From Micromussa lordhowensis (taxonomy: Eukaryota; Cnidaria; Anthozoa; Scleractinia; Lobophylliidae): a DNA stretch of 64,000 nt. The translations under genes were made by a program, and so were the position numbers. The notes beneath the pieces were generated by a model that searched no databases, was not told the DNA's origin, and saw only the letters and a program-made list of their open reading frames with translations. Location of the stretch: NCBI GenBank assembly GCA_964020085.1, contig OZ026604.1, positions 22,636,932-22,700,931 of the forward strand. Reading direction: 5' to 3'. This document shows positions 12,301 through 19,494 of this stretch, one piece after another. Position 1 is the first letter of the stretch. Every line of letters starts with the position of its first letter.

Positions 12301-15300
12301 GTAGAAATACTTTTAGTCACTTCATGCTACAGAGATTTGTTTTTTATTTTCTCGTTTTCTTAGGGTTTTTTTTGCAAGCCTGCCACTACAAGATAGTACA
12401 GGATCAAAAGCTAACTGTTTACTGTACCTGAGGCAAAGCTCCATAGTTCCAAATGTATCCATGATATGGGAAGCAGTTATGGACAAATCTGAGCTTTCCC
12501 TTTTTACAGTCCTGCTTAATAGGATTCAGGGCTTCTTTTGTGGAAATCTGTAATACCGAAATTAAGAAATATTAAAAAAGTACTTATTTCAAGGCTTCCT
12601 TTGTAGAAATCTGTAGTGCCAAAATTTCAATATGAGTGTTCAGGGCTTCCTTTGTAGAAATCTGTGATACCAAAGTTCAGAAATTCAGAAATGAGTGTGT
12701 TTCCCATGCTATATTTCACTAAAAGAACCAATAAGGGTTTAAGTGATTATTAAACAAGCTGCTAGCAGGCCTGATGTGATCTGTGTAAGGAGACGCAGAG
12801 GTCCTTCTACTCTAGAAAGGTCACTAAGCTAGTTTTACACACATGTTTACAAATGCATTTTAATGAAGCATTCGCAAACATACATCAACTTTACTTGAAA
12901 TGAGTTTCTAAAACATTTTTGCTTTAATTAGAGCTAATTGGGGACACTTCAATAAATAATTATGTTAAATTAATTGATTAATCAATTAATTGTTTAATAA
13001 ATAGATTAATTATAAGATACATCCTTTGGATAACTTCTCTAAGAGCCGTCACTCCAAGTTAGTGAGATTGTATGTGATTTCTATCAGTATATTATAAAAT
13101 ACAGCTGCCGCACCTCCATTTTGGCATTTGTCCATCTTGGAACTTCAACAACCATGTTGCATATTGTTTTCTACAATTCATGAAAAAATAAACAACACAC
13201 ATTTAGTACATATTAATACTATTCAGTTGAACCCCGCTATTTCAAACCCTCAGGGGAAGAGAAAATTAGTTCGAAATAGCGCTAGCGGGAGTTTGAAATA
13301 GCCGATAGTAAATGACTGAAGGGAAAGTTCAAGAGAAAAGGTTTAGAGTTCGAAATAACAGGGAATTAGAAATAACCGAGTTCAAATTGTGTGGTCCAAC
13401 TGTATATGCAGTTGAATAGTCTTGATATATAAAGCATGATCACATTAATGAGAAAAATATACACAACTGGTGTGCAATAAAAATGCCCGACAAAATCACA
13501 TCCACTTGAGCAGATTTTTTGAAAAAGAAAATACAGTCATGTAGGTCAAGCATGCATAAGAGGCCTGATGTACTTTTGTACACTAACCTTAACTATTGAA
13601 TGAACTATACCTACCTCAGCATTGGCAAACAATGGAATGTCATGGAAGGGAGAGATAGCTTGGCCTTTGCTATCACCTGACAATAAAATGGTCAGAGTAA
13701 GTAACATGGGGAAATATTATGATAGTCATGGTGAGATTTGCTTTTGTTTTGTTTATCCGAGGGGAACCAATTTTTTATTTTTACAAGACAATGTTTAACA
13801 ACTCTGTAGAAGCACATAGTGGATTTCTATTCAATAAACTGTGCATGGATACAAGGGAAACAAGTTTTGGTTGGAGAGAGGTTTAAGGCCCGGCTCATAT
13901 GTCATATTTCTGCCGTGTTGAATTCAATTAAACAAATTAAATTCGATGCGGCTGCTACATTTCTGCAGATCATTGGTCCTCATTCCACTGGTCTTGTCAC
14001 ATTATCCAACAGAAATGCAGCACCGATTCAAATGTTGAATTTCTATCTATCTGCCCGTTCCAAGACTAGCAGTAACCTTTATTTTTCAAAGTAGTGTCAA
14101 CTTAAAATCTGTCCTTGTATGCATCAACTTCATGCATGATGACACATCGATGGCGAGGTGTGAAAAGGGATCGTGACAAAAAAGCACAAAGTGATCGGAA
14201 TTAGGTTTGGACATAAAACAATACACATCAACCTCCCCTTTAGCAGATCACGAAAATTGATGGAGGTGGAAATTGTAGGAGCAGAAATCTAGCTTATAAA
14301 TTCTGTACAGGTACGCATTAAATGTCACTACAATGTTGACAGACTGTGCCGGGGACGCGTCCATCGCGATGTGAAAAAATGCTAACACTTAAGCTTTAAT
14401 TCATGTTTGGATGAAAAGGAATAGATCTCAGCATGTTGTACGGTTTTCGTTTTTTTAATTATTGGGTAATGACGGTTTCTCTTCATTTACGAATTCGACC
14501 AAGGAGGCGAGACTACTAAGAAATGACATACTAAGTTAAAATTAAGATGCCACAATTAATCATCCAGATTTACAAGCTTTCACATACTGCATTAAGAACA
14601 AAAGCAAGAGTTGTGAAAGTCAAGCACGACCTCCCCCACATCGTTTCACAGGTAAATCAGAGCAAAACAAACCACTAACCCTACACTGGAATCTACGCGA
14701 AATTAGATGACGGCTAGATGGTGCGACATCTTTGTGTTGTTCGTGCCGCAATGCACTCTGGTAAAAAGTGACGCAGTGCATTCTGGTAAAAAGTGGTGAA
14801 TTCGAGAATTCGTATCCCCTTCTATATATTCTTCTTAAATTCTGATTATGTTGCTGCTCGCTCGCTATGCTCGCTGCGCAGCAATTATGTTAATGTATTG
14901 AGCATGTGTAAATTGGTCCCACCAAAGAAAAAGAAGAAGCTTGGGCATTTTTGTCCCAACGCTACCTAGCAGGAAAGCACAGTGGCTCGATACCCACATT
15001 GCTGATATACTACGTGCGATCCACTTAAAAGACTTCTTTACAAGGACAAGTTGGAGTTTTAACTTGAATTTTAACCTTGCAACACATACTGCTCAGTGCA
15101 TTGTCAGCCTTCTCCTTCCTGTTCCACTGGCAGACAAAATTTCGCCAAATTTAGACCATATTGAATACTCTACATTTAAAAAATTTTCCGCTGACCAACA
15201 CGCCTGACAGGATTAATTCTGAATTAATTGCGACACAAGTGCGACATATGAATCAACAGTCAAATTTCTGCTGCACTTAATTGGATTCAATTTGAAACAG

Positions 15301-15941
15301 CAGAAGTGCGACAAATCAACCATGCTTTAGACACAAAAAGTCAGTGCGATGCTGATTGCTTTTGACTTATATCACAGTTTTCATTTTGGAAGTTCTAATC
15401 TGTTCTTTTTTTAATGATATGCCGGCTCTTCATACACCTTAACAATACCCTTCCACGCCCGGCTACCCACTCCTTCACGGTCACTCGAAAGACACCTTAC
15501 ACTTGGAGTTTTCACTGGTTTCAAAGGTCACGTATTGGACGTGTATCCCTAACGCATACATTCAAGACCGATTGATCAATAAAATAAACGTCTGATTCAA
15601 TAGTCGCATTTCCGCCGAATTATTATTCAAGTTAGGTGGATTCCATACGGTAGAAGATCCCGTTTCATGCAGTAATTTTCTAGCTAGAACTTTGAGTAAG
15701 GTTTATGGTACAGAGCACTTGGATGACAGCACATCAACTAGTATATAAACATGGCAAGCTCATACGTGTAAGTGCATTTTTTTAAATATCTGTTCAGGCT
15801 TGCATAGACTTAAAGGTATTTTCCATCTGACTGATGACAGAACAGAGAACTGAAACATTTTCCGATTTTGTAATACTTACGAAAATACATCCTGAAATCC
15901 AGCGAATTAGGGGCTCCACTTTCATACGTAGAATAAGCCAT
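353..15941 (-). CDS. PPA1: Soluble inorganic pyrophosphatase (PPA1-like), 12 exons
   Basis: Family I inorganic pyrophosphatase, which hydrolyses PPi to two phosphates in the cytosol and drives nucleotide and amino-acid activation forward. Coding exons on the minus strand, 5' to 3': 15941-15881, 13676-13615, 13170-13114, 12547-12428, 11426-11340, 10618-10492, 9788-9748, 9650-9564, 2697-2609, 1458-1389, 1066-1021 and 390-353. All junctions are GT/AG and the phases join exactly to 885 nt (294 aa plus stop), near the human length of 289. Signature segments: [16 protein letters not shown] at the N-terminus, [20 protein letters not shown], the metal-binding motif [33 protein letters not shown], and the C-terminus [12 protein letters not shown]. 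The start is the first ATG before the conserved N-terminus. Intron 8 is nearly 7 kb because it carries a complete retrotransposon; introns 3, 8 and 9 carry other repeats. The match across the whole family length makes this secure. Confidence 0.95.
1720..1966. repeat. Foldback element in PPA1 intron 9
   Basis: Two imperfect arms of roughly 85-90 bp face each other around a spacer of about 70 bp. The left arm (1720-1807) contains GGCTGGAGTTGACCTTG and GATACAGACC; the right arm (1877-1966) contains the reverse complement with a few changes. Outer parts (ATTTTACAGTTGT on one side, ACAACTGTAAAAT on the other) also pair. No protein is encoded. A non-autonomous foldback or MITE is the simplest reading. 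Confidence 0.6.
1968..2172. repeat. Tandem pair of about 100-bp repeat
   Basis: Two adjacent copies start with AAGTCTGTGGATGAAACC, continue with GTGTGTGACCATTCAAATGA and end with CTGTACAAGGTGGTTCT. They differ at scattered positions. Related units occur inverted at about 59145-59390, so this is a dispersed family and not a one-off duplication. Confidence 0.6.
2311..2372. repeat. Short hairpin in PPA1 intron 9
   Basis: CAGTGAGTTTTGTTTCCCC at 2311-2329 faces its near-perfect reverse complement at 2353-2372, with a loop of about 23 nt. Part of the motif (AGTGAGTTTTG) recurs at about 2480. It lies between PPA1 exons 10 and 9. Confidence 0.5.
2832..3278. mobile_element. MITE with 6-bp target duplication
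   Basis: Terminal inverted repeats CAGGGGCACCCAACGAG (left) and CTCGTTGGGTGCCCCTG (right) bound a 447-bp non-coding element. The flanks are a direct repeat AACACT at 2826-2831 and 3279-3284, the expected target-site duplication. The interior is AT-rich and has no open frame of note. It sits in PPA1 intron 8, upstream of the Ngaro-like insertion. I do not assign a superfamily. Confidence 0.75.
3836..4068 (+). repeat. Split direct repeat A1 of the Ngaro-like element
   Basis: Left terminal repeat, starting at the shared pentamer TTTAA and continuing ATGTGGCTAAATATT. It is repeated without a visible mismatch at 8786-9018 (offset 4950); the first difference is C at 4069 versus T at 9019. It probably includes the element's promoter. 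Confidence 0.85.
4129..5382 (+). CDS. Gag-like ORF1 of the Ngaro-like element
   Basis: The open frame runs from 3904, but its first ATG is at 4129, giving 417 aa beginning [12 protein letters not shown]. The N-terminal half is rich in Ser, Pro and Ala and looks disordered. A more structured middle segment (around 4720-5110) follows. Near the C-terminus is a CCCH-like finger (C-x7-C-x6-C-x3-H, in CRSWNNGRC to CRFTH) followed by a CCHC-like knuckle ([13 protein letters not shown]). The end is Ser/Arg/Pro-rich. This architecture suits a nucleic-acid-binding Gag-like protein of DIRS-order elements. If the upstream non-ATG part were translated, it would add a hydrophobic stretch encoded within repeat A1. 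Confidence 0.75.
   Translation: MPFTRPTNNSRSAGMESAPQSSSPSASSNADVPVPPSSVSDPSPPAGGPDVPSPAFLASVVAAVKQALAAEQTATNGQASGSPSTSVAGAIGGVPSTLVPSHQSLQSQASAFAASGVGFPTVSAPIAGPVPPSQGRPNFVVPSFVSTFSAPLVSSVAPSPSSVATGLSSSVPSSLPVPTLPALQQSFVLPPGYSPVPPKLVNQIVTNKLVEFCDLLSKNIEQSQSDTDPQVYFDGRLVLTSTPKKSKRRIDDISSWMEAFSVYCCVLTAHFPNRAKDLLRYQMLILRTYRQFTGRVWLAYDRAFREHAAATSLTDWSEVNIQLFNFHSAGASVRGDAIHIPSEPRGAASSNIICRSWNNGRCVAPGAVCRFTHKCSSCDGQHRASECSVSARKQSGSAESKRPPPSPPRSRSKSRRS
5428..5760 (+). repeat. Tandem repeats between ORF1 and the RT ORF
   Basis: Three to four degenerate units of about 97 bp, starting near 5428, 5525 and 5620, with a shortened one near 5697. Each unit carries a GCTTGTCTAATTAAACT-like stretch and a CACTTGCAG or CATTTGCAG site resembling a 3' splice acceptor, often followed by CGTATCTTTTAG. 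They fill the gap where the RT frame lacks an ATG start. Confidence 0.65.
5908..7461 (+). CDS. Reverse transcriptase-RNase H of the Ngaro-like element
   Basis: About 517 aa with no break. The frame is open back to a CTAG at about 5850, and the first in-frame ATG (about 6313) lies inside the RT domain, so expression probably needs splicing or recoding. RT signatures: [36 protein letters not shown] and the catalytic YLDDF at about 6524. RNase H signatures: [33 protein letters not shown] and NQIADALSR. These conserved acidic residues are all present, so the enzyme may be functional. The 3' end overlaps the recombinase frame by 94 nt in a different reading frame. Confidence 0.85.
   Translation: MRRHPNQQLVQFVLEGLRHGFKLGFCHTQPLKPARRNKPSAVQHASVIDEYLANEVSRGRVAGPFNSPPLPNLQVSSFGVIPKQGQPGKWRLIVDLSSPEGSSVNDGINPAEFTLHYITVDQIIHLVSQLGRGALMAKFDVESAYRNVPVHPSDRYLLGMKWRNQYYVDLALPFGLRSAPFIFNSIADVVEWILVHSYHIPALLHYLDDFITAGPPDSSQCAHNLAIALAVCKRLGLPLHPGKCVGPATVLVVLGIELDSVNQIARLPADKFSALKDLIGSWLPRRCCNRRELESLIGHLHHAAKVVWPGRTFLRRMIDLLCCFRKKDHPIRLNKEFHLDLRWWHQFLSQWHGVSFWLFPGLSPEADVEVSSDAAGSLGYGAFLKDCWFAAPWAPSQQQQSIAYKELFPVVIAAHVWGHHWCRKHVLFHSDNDAVVHILNSRTSKVPCLMRLLRSLLFAAACHCFSFSAQHIPGSTNQIADALSRFRWQEFRQLAPHARLYPTPIPPDLLADLTSQL
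7368..8423 (+). CDS. Tyrosine recombinase of the Ngaro-like element
   Basis: About 351 codons open. It starts with a non-ATG codon and has no in-frame ATG before the catalytic half, so it may be made by frameshifting or splicing from the RT frame. The N-terminal half has a SAM-like DNA-binding character ([32 protein letters not shown]). The catalytic half shows the expected R (GFLRASEF), H-x-x-R ([16 protein letters not shown]), a Trp in LGRWSS and the nucleophile Tyr in SNAYQLNI. The enzyme integrates a circular DNA copy, which explains the lack of long target duplications. Confidence 0.85.
   Translation: MAGIQAAGPACSALSNSYPSRPAGGFDVSALEQQCYSFLTHGLAPSTRRSYASAQAKFISFCSQLGKLHPSGSPCPTDEWTLCLFVTFLARTLKHSSIKVYLSGIRALHIDQGFPDPLTDCLRLQRVVRGIKRCQGTSSSTRLPITDDLMLVIWRSLDLGRPDHLMFWAACLLGYFGFLRASEFTVPNLSTFSASLHLSVQDIAVDSSSAPSVIRIRIKGSKTDPFRKGCFIHIGLGRHPLCAVQAMMSYLALRGDASGPLFLFTNGQPLTRTSLTDWLRQIMASAQIPGSFSSHSFRIGAATVAARNGVPDHLIQTLGRWSSNAYQLNIRTPAESLAALSYKLALPPSTV
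8675..8790 (+). repeat. Split direct repeat B1
   Basis: Starts TGGGTGGTTCCCGC and ends GCGATGAGTTTAA. It is repeated without a visible mismatch at 9150-9265. B1 runs into A2 through the shared pentamer TTTAA (8786-8790). Confidence 0.85.
8786..9018 (+). repeat. Split direct repeat A2
   Basis: Copy of A1 (3836-4068). An open frame starting at 8854 repeats the first residues of the ORF1 frame and then reads into the unique A2-B2 spacer (9019-9149), ending at 9078. That short frame has no ATG of its own and is probably not a gene. Confidence 0.85.
9150..9265 (+). repeat. Split direct repeat B2 (right end of element)
   Basis: Copy of B1. It ends in GATGAGTTTAA, after which host intron sequence CTGACCATCC resumes, followed by a run of about 16 C. 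The joined empty site would carry one TTTAA. Confidence 0.85.
11790..11935 (+). mobile_element. Decayed SINE fragment
   Basis: Contains CAGTGCCTCTCTCCA, TATAAATGGG, a degenerate TGGTTAATGTCAATGGGTAACC and CATTTGATCCCATCC, matching in order the 3' body of the tRNA-derived SINE that is better preserved at 12099-12345. The tRNA-like head is not recognisable. Located in PPA1 intron 4. Confidence 0.5.
12099..12345 (+). mobile_element. tRNA-derived SINE
   Basis: The head has a pol III A-box-like segment TGGCCTTATGGTTAGTGCGC and a B-box-like GAGTTCGAGCCCAGGC. The body reads CTCTCTCCACCCAGGTGTAT, AAATGGGTAGCAGC, TTTAATGCTGGGGGTAACCC, GATGGACTAGCATCCCATCC and ends near CTTCATGCTAC. Sister copies sit at 35150-35405, 50968-51190 and, inverted, 38535-38755. 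It is in PPA1 intron 4, opposite to the gene. Confidence 0.75.
12526..12690 (-). repeat. Three tandem copies of the PPA1 exon 4 acceptor region
   Basis: The 5' edge of exon 4 plus its acceptor (plus-strand text CAGGGCTTCTTTTGTGGAA then ATCTGTAATACC) recurs upstream of the gene's own exon at about 12591-12630 and 12639-12680. Each copy carries about 20 nt of exon-like sequence and a CAG acceptor-like site on the minus strand. The period is about 50-65 bp. Only the 12547 acceptor is followed by the complete exon. Confidence 0.6.
13224..13402. mobile_element. Tigger/pogo-like MITE
   Basis: Begins CAGTTGAACCCCGCTATTTC and ends GTGGTCCAACTG, so the ends are inverted copies of CAGTTG(A/G)ACC. CAGT ends are typical of pogo/Tigger elements, but I do not see an unambiguous TA target duplication. 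Interior motifs TTCGAAATAG and GTTTGAAATAG repeat. Located in PPA1 intron 2. Confidence 0.45.
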
Positions 15942-18385
15942 GATTCTTTTCATTAAAGACGAAAATCGTGGTGTTCTTGAGGCGAAACAAACAGAGCTTG
16001 CACGACAGAACGAGGCTAGGGGAAGTAAGGAAGTTACGAGGAAACGAGCCATGTGTAAAGAGGCGGTTCATTATAAGACGCTATCCCATTGGTTCATGCA
16101 AAAATAAGCCGCGTTGTGATTGGATGATTTATTTTCGTTCCAACAGATCCCTTTCAGGGTTTCTAGGAAACACTGGAAATGTGTGTTCGCTGGGAGAAAG
16201 ATAGAAATAGTCCATGACCGTTGTCCTGTTCTATCGCGGATAGCCTTCATCCGCCAAACGTTTTTTATATTTCTTCTTTGATTGTTTTTCTTAGAGCGTG
16301 ACATTGTGCGAGTTTGCGTGAGCTAGAAGTGTGACAATGCGGGTTGGATACAAAAAAATTAAAACGAGCAAAAAAAAACACTTTTCTCAACGTTCTGATC
16401 ATGAGTTTATTTAAATTCCTTTATCAAACAGTATTTTACAAGCAACTGCACCTGATTGGCTCCATGTAAGTCTATAAATTTGCTGATTTCCTTCCAACTA
16501 TTGTACATCTGTCCAATGTTGTGCCAAAGTTTGTAGCGCAGGCACAAAATGGGAGAGAAGTGGGAGAGAGTCAAGATGGAAGCGGCGAGGAGGGGGGAAG
16601 GGGGGCTAGGAGAGGAGATCAGGCTGGCACATAAATTTTTTTGCTTGTTGGTTTATTTTGGTAGCTCAGACCTCATGACGTGGCATTTTGCACTAAAATG
16701 TCAAGTCAGTCTATGTATATATAGGTCCTAAATTTTCTGATCTGGTCTTCAAGCAATTTAATGCTGGTATTGGCTTTTTTCACTTTTTTACCGCTTGCAA
16801 AAGGCAAAGAACAAACAGCAGGAAAAGAATTTATGAGAGGAAACGAGAATGAGTGCAGCAGACCAAGGAAAGTTGAGGACAGCTGTAAAGGCCCTGTGTG
16901 CCACATTAGCACAAGAAGGATAGGTAACAGGCAAAGATGACTACCCTCCAAAATGGATCTAAATTTATTTATCTCAAATTATTGTTCTTCCTTAACGTAC
17001 AAAATACCTTAAAGACCTATTTGGCCAAGAACCTGATGCACTGTGAAACCTTATATATGTAAACACTTCATATACACGATAATTACTACAAAAAGCACTG
17101 TAAAACCATACATCAATCATTGTCTTGATATGTAATAAAATCATCTTATTGAAATCATCCAATATTTGTCTAGTATAAAAATCATTGATAAATAAATTAT
17201 TCTCTCATCATAAGAAATAAAATGGCCTTATGTAATTACAAATTCTAGGGTTTGAAATTCTAGAAATTTATTATTAAAAATGGACAGAACCCACAGATAG
17301 ATGTTAAGTATTTGCAACTGGTGAGAAGTACAATATGTGTCATCCATCATACTCTACTGTAGAATTTCTTGGGGTTTAAATTATTCTGTGGCAGTTCCAT
17401 AGGACAGAACATTCTTGATGACCCAAAATGGTTAGTCAGGTTGCAATGAGCAAAATATTGGAGGAACAAAAGTTTACAACAAGCAAGGGAACCTCTGGGC
17501 ACCAACTCTTATTGCACCATAACCTAGTCCATGCATCCACAGTTTGTAAGGGCACAGCATGAAAAACAGTAGCATAAAGGAAGGAGAGAGGGGCTTGGTG
17601 TGAGGAGTTGCCATTTTTTTCTGCCACACCCCAACTAACTGAACTCCTGAAAAAAGTTAATTGCACCATTTCCAAGTGGCCTGCATAGCAGCTATTTCCA
17701 AAAAATCACATGAAGGGAATGAAACGGCAAGGGAATGCTCCCTCCTTCTCCCCATTTTTTGCTCGCCCTAGGTGCACTCCTTCGCTTGCCCACTTGCTCA
17801 CTCGCTTGTTCAAAAAGTAAAGGGAACGGCTGCTACACAGGCTATTTCAAAGCAACTCTCTAATCCAATGTTGATAGCTTTCAATACACCAATTTTGGCT
17901 TGTTCACTTTGTCTCATTTTGACAGACTGTGTAGGCACTAGGCAGATCTGAAGTGTAGCCCAGATCTAGATGCTCAGTTTTTTGGAAAGAGAGTCAGGTC
18001 TGGATGGATGAAAACTTTTCAGTTCGGTACTTTTTAAATCCAACCATGTTATTTCCGCGTGCCCCTCCTTGTACGAAAGTCTGGACCTGCCACAGTGATA
18101 CTCCATCAGGATCCTCTACTACCTTTCTAGTCTTGACCTTGCTTGGATAATCTCATTTCATTGAAAATGTAAATGACAGTGGTATTTCATAGGTGGCGCA
18201 GTGCTGTAGCTTAAATTTCCTCAGGTTAATGTTGGCAAGGTACAAGCAGGAATCCTCCAAAAATTCCTGATATTCCGAGAATTTCTCTCTCCAATTTCTT
18301 TACCAAGGGGTGTGTGCAACATATAGCATATCTTAATTTCCCAGGGCTAAAAAATACCCCTGTAAAAAACAAATTTAAAAAATTG
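15942..18385. other. Spacer between PPA1 5' end and KCTD-like 3' end
   Basis: The first few hundred bases upstream of 15941 should hold the PPA1 promoter and 5' UTR. The rest is AT-rich with short low-complexity stretches (for example around 17750-17820). The open frames at 15968-16204, 16071-16304, 16706-16951 and 17436-17675 have no domain and differ in frame and strand. I see no supported gene. Confidence 0.5.
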
Positions 18386-19054
18386 TCAAAGCTTATTCTT
18401 CCGTACAAAAATGTACTCTTGGAATTGTGTTCCTGCTAATTCACCATCGCTACCACCACCATTGCAACCTTCCAATACAAAACCATGTCCGTACAATAGA
18501 TCAAATGCATCAGCCTTTGTCAACTCGGAACCACCGGGCCTCCACGGTACCCGGTAATCCCTAACATATCCCCGAGCGGGGAGCAACGTTAACACGAGTT
18601 CCGACTGTTTGATATATCCTTGAAAGACTTCTTTAACAAGGTCTTGCCGGCCGCTTAACAATAACTGATTTCGATATCTGTCCACTGAAACAATGATCGA
18701 TCCTTGTCCTTCGCTAAGCTGCATGTTTCTCCTCCGATCTTCCCGGAAAATTTGCAACGCTTCAATCAGGTCACCGACTTGATAAAAATCTGCCTCCGCG
18801 CTAAGTTGATCAAACTCGTCAAACGATTGAGGAAGACACAGCTCCGATGTCCGTAGAAAGTTTAAAACATGTCGGAACAGTGCTCCGTCTCTGTCGATGA
18901 AGTAGTTTCCTCGTGTGTCCTTAGCGATGTTCTGTCGTCCGCTGAACATGGCTCCGAGCATCGACTTTGGATCGCGTGTTAGTGTGTCCAGAGTCGTTGT
19001 ATACACATAACCACCGACATTTAAATTTAAAATGGAGGGAAAACTTTCCTCCAT
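18386..19054 (-). CDS. BTB/T1-domain protein, KCTD6/KCTD21-like, single exon
   Basis: Uninterrupted 222-aa protein. An N-terminal BTB/T1 domain spans about residues 8-105, with LNVGGYVYTTTLDTL, SMLGAMFSG, GNYFIDRDGALFRHVLNFLR and EADFYQVGDLIEAL, all diagnostic of the KCTD family. The T1 domain forms oligomers, and many KCTDs act as cullin-3 adaptors. The C-terminal part (about 120-222) is lineage-variable and contains GGSELTKADAFDLLYGHGF. The closest family by memory of the T1 signature is KCTD6/KCTD21. The start is the first ATG before the domain; the frame is closed upstream within its own reading. It is transcribed away from ITFG2, with 440 bp between the two start codons. Confidence 0.88.
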   Translation of the reverse strand: MEESFPSILNLNVGGYVYTTTLDTLTRDPKSMLGAMFSGRQNIAKDTRGNYFIDRDGALFRHVLNFLRTSELCLPQSFDEFDQLSAEADFYQVGDLIEALQIFREDRRRNMQLSEGQGSIIVSVDRYRNQLLLSGRQDLVKEVFQGYIKQSELVLTLLPARGYVRDYRVPWRPGGSELTKADAFDLLYGHGFVLEGCNGGGSDGELAGTQFQEYIFVRKNKL

Positions 19055-19494
19055 ACCTAAAATCCAGGGAGCTATAAAATTCTAACTGCAACAGACGAAC
19101 CCGGAATGACCTCGGAATGAAAACAATCTGTTCACCAGAGCCCGCATTCTTTTTGGTCAGCAGTGGTGCTGACCAAAAGAAAAGCGGGCTCTGGAGACGA
19201 GACTGATACCTTCTGGGGTACCTCTGGGGTACAGAGAGGTCAAAATCTAAACTTTTTTTACATGGTTTCAAGAAAATGACAATAATTTATCCGAAATAGA
19301 TAAAACCTGCGTTTTTATTTGCGAATCAACATATTCTGTGTAATGCAGCAGGATAAATTCTAAAATGACATCTTCCCTGATCAGTACTCCGTCTACTCCG
19401 ACAAGAATGGCTTTTGCAGGCGTGTCGGAGGCGTGCCAACATACGTAATAATAAACAAAATGGCGGTCGATGCACGGTTTCAATAGTAAAACTT
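19055..19494. promoter_or_regulatory. Divergent promoter region between KCTD-like gene and ITFG2
   Basis: Only 440 bp separate the two start codons, so both 5' UTRs and promoters must lie here or overlap. It contains a near-perfect 60-nt inverted repeat at 19135-19194. A short upstream frame, ATGGCGGTCGATGCACGG and on to a TAG at about 19483, precedes the ITFG2 start. I see no clear TATA box. Confidence 0.5.
19135..19194. repeat. Near-perfect 28-bp-arm palindrome
   Basis: Left arm 19135-19162 (CCAGAGCCCGC, then TTTTTGGTCAGCA) pairs with right arm 19167-19194 (TGCTGACCAAAA, then GCGGGCTCTGG) around the 4-nt loop GTGG. Only a couple of mismatches lie in the middle. It is in the shared KCTD/ITFG2 promoter interval and may be a compact MITE or a cruciform-forming site. 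Confidence 0.7.
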
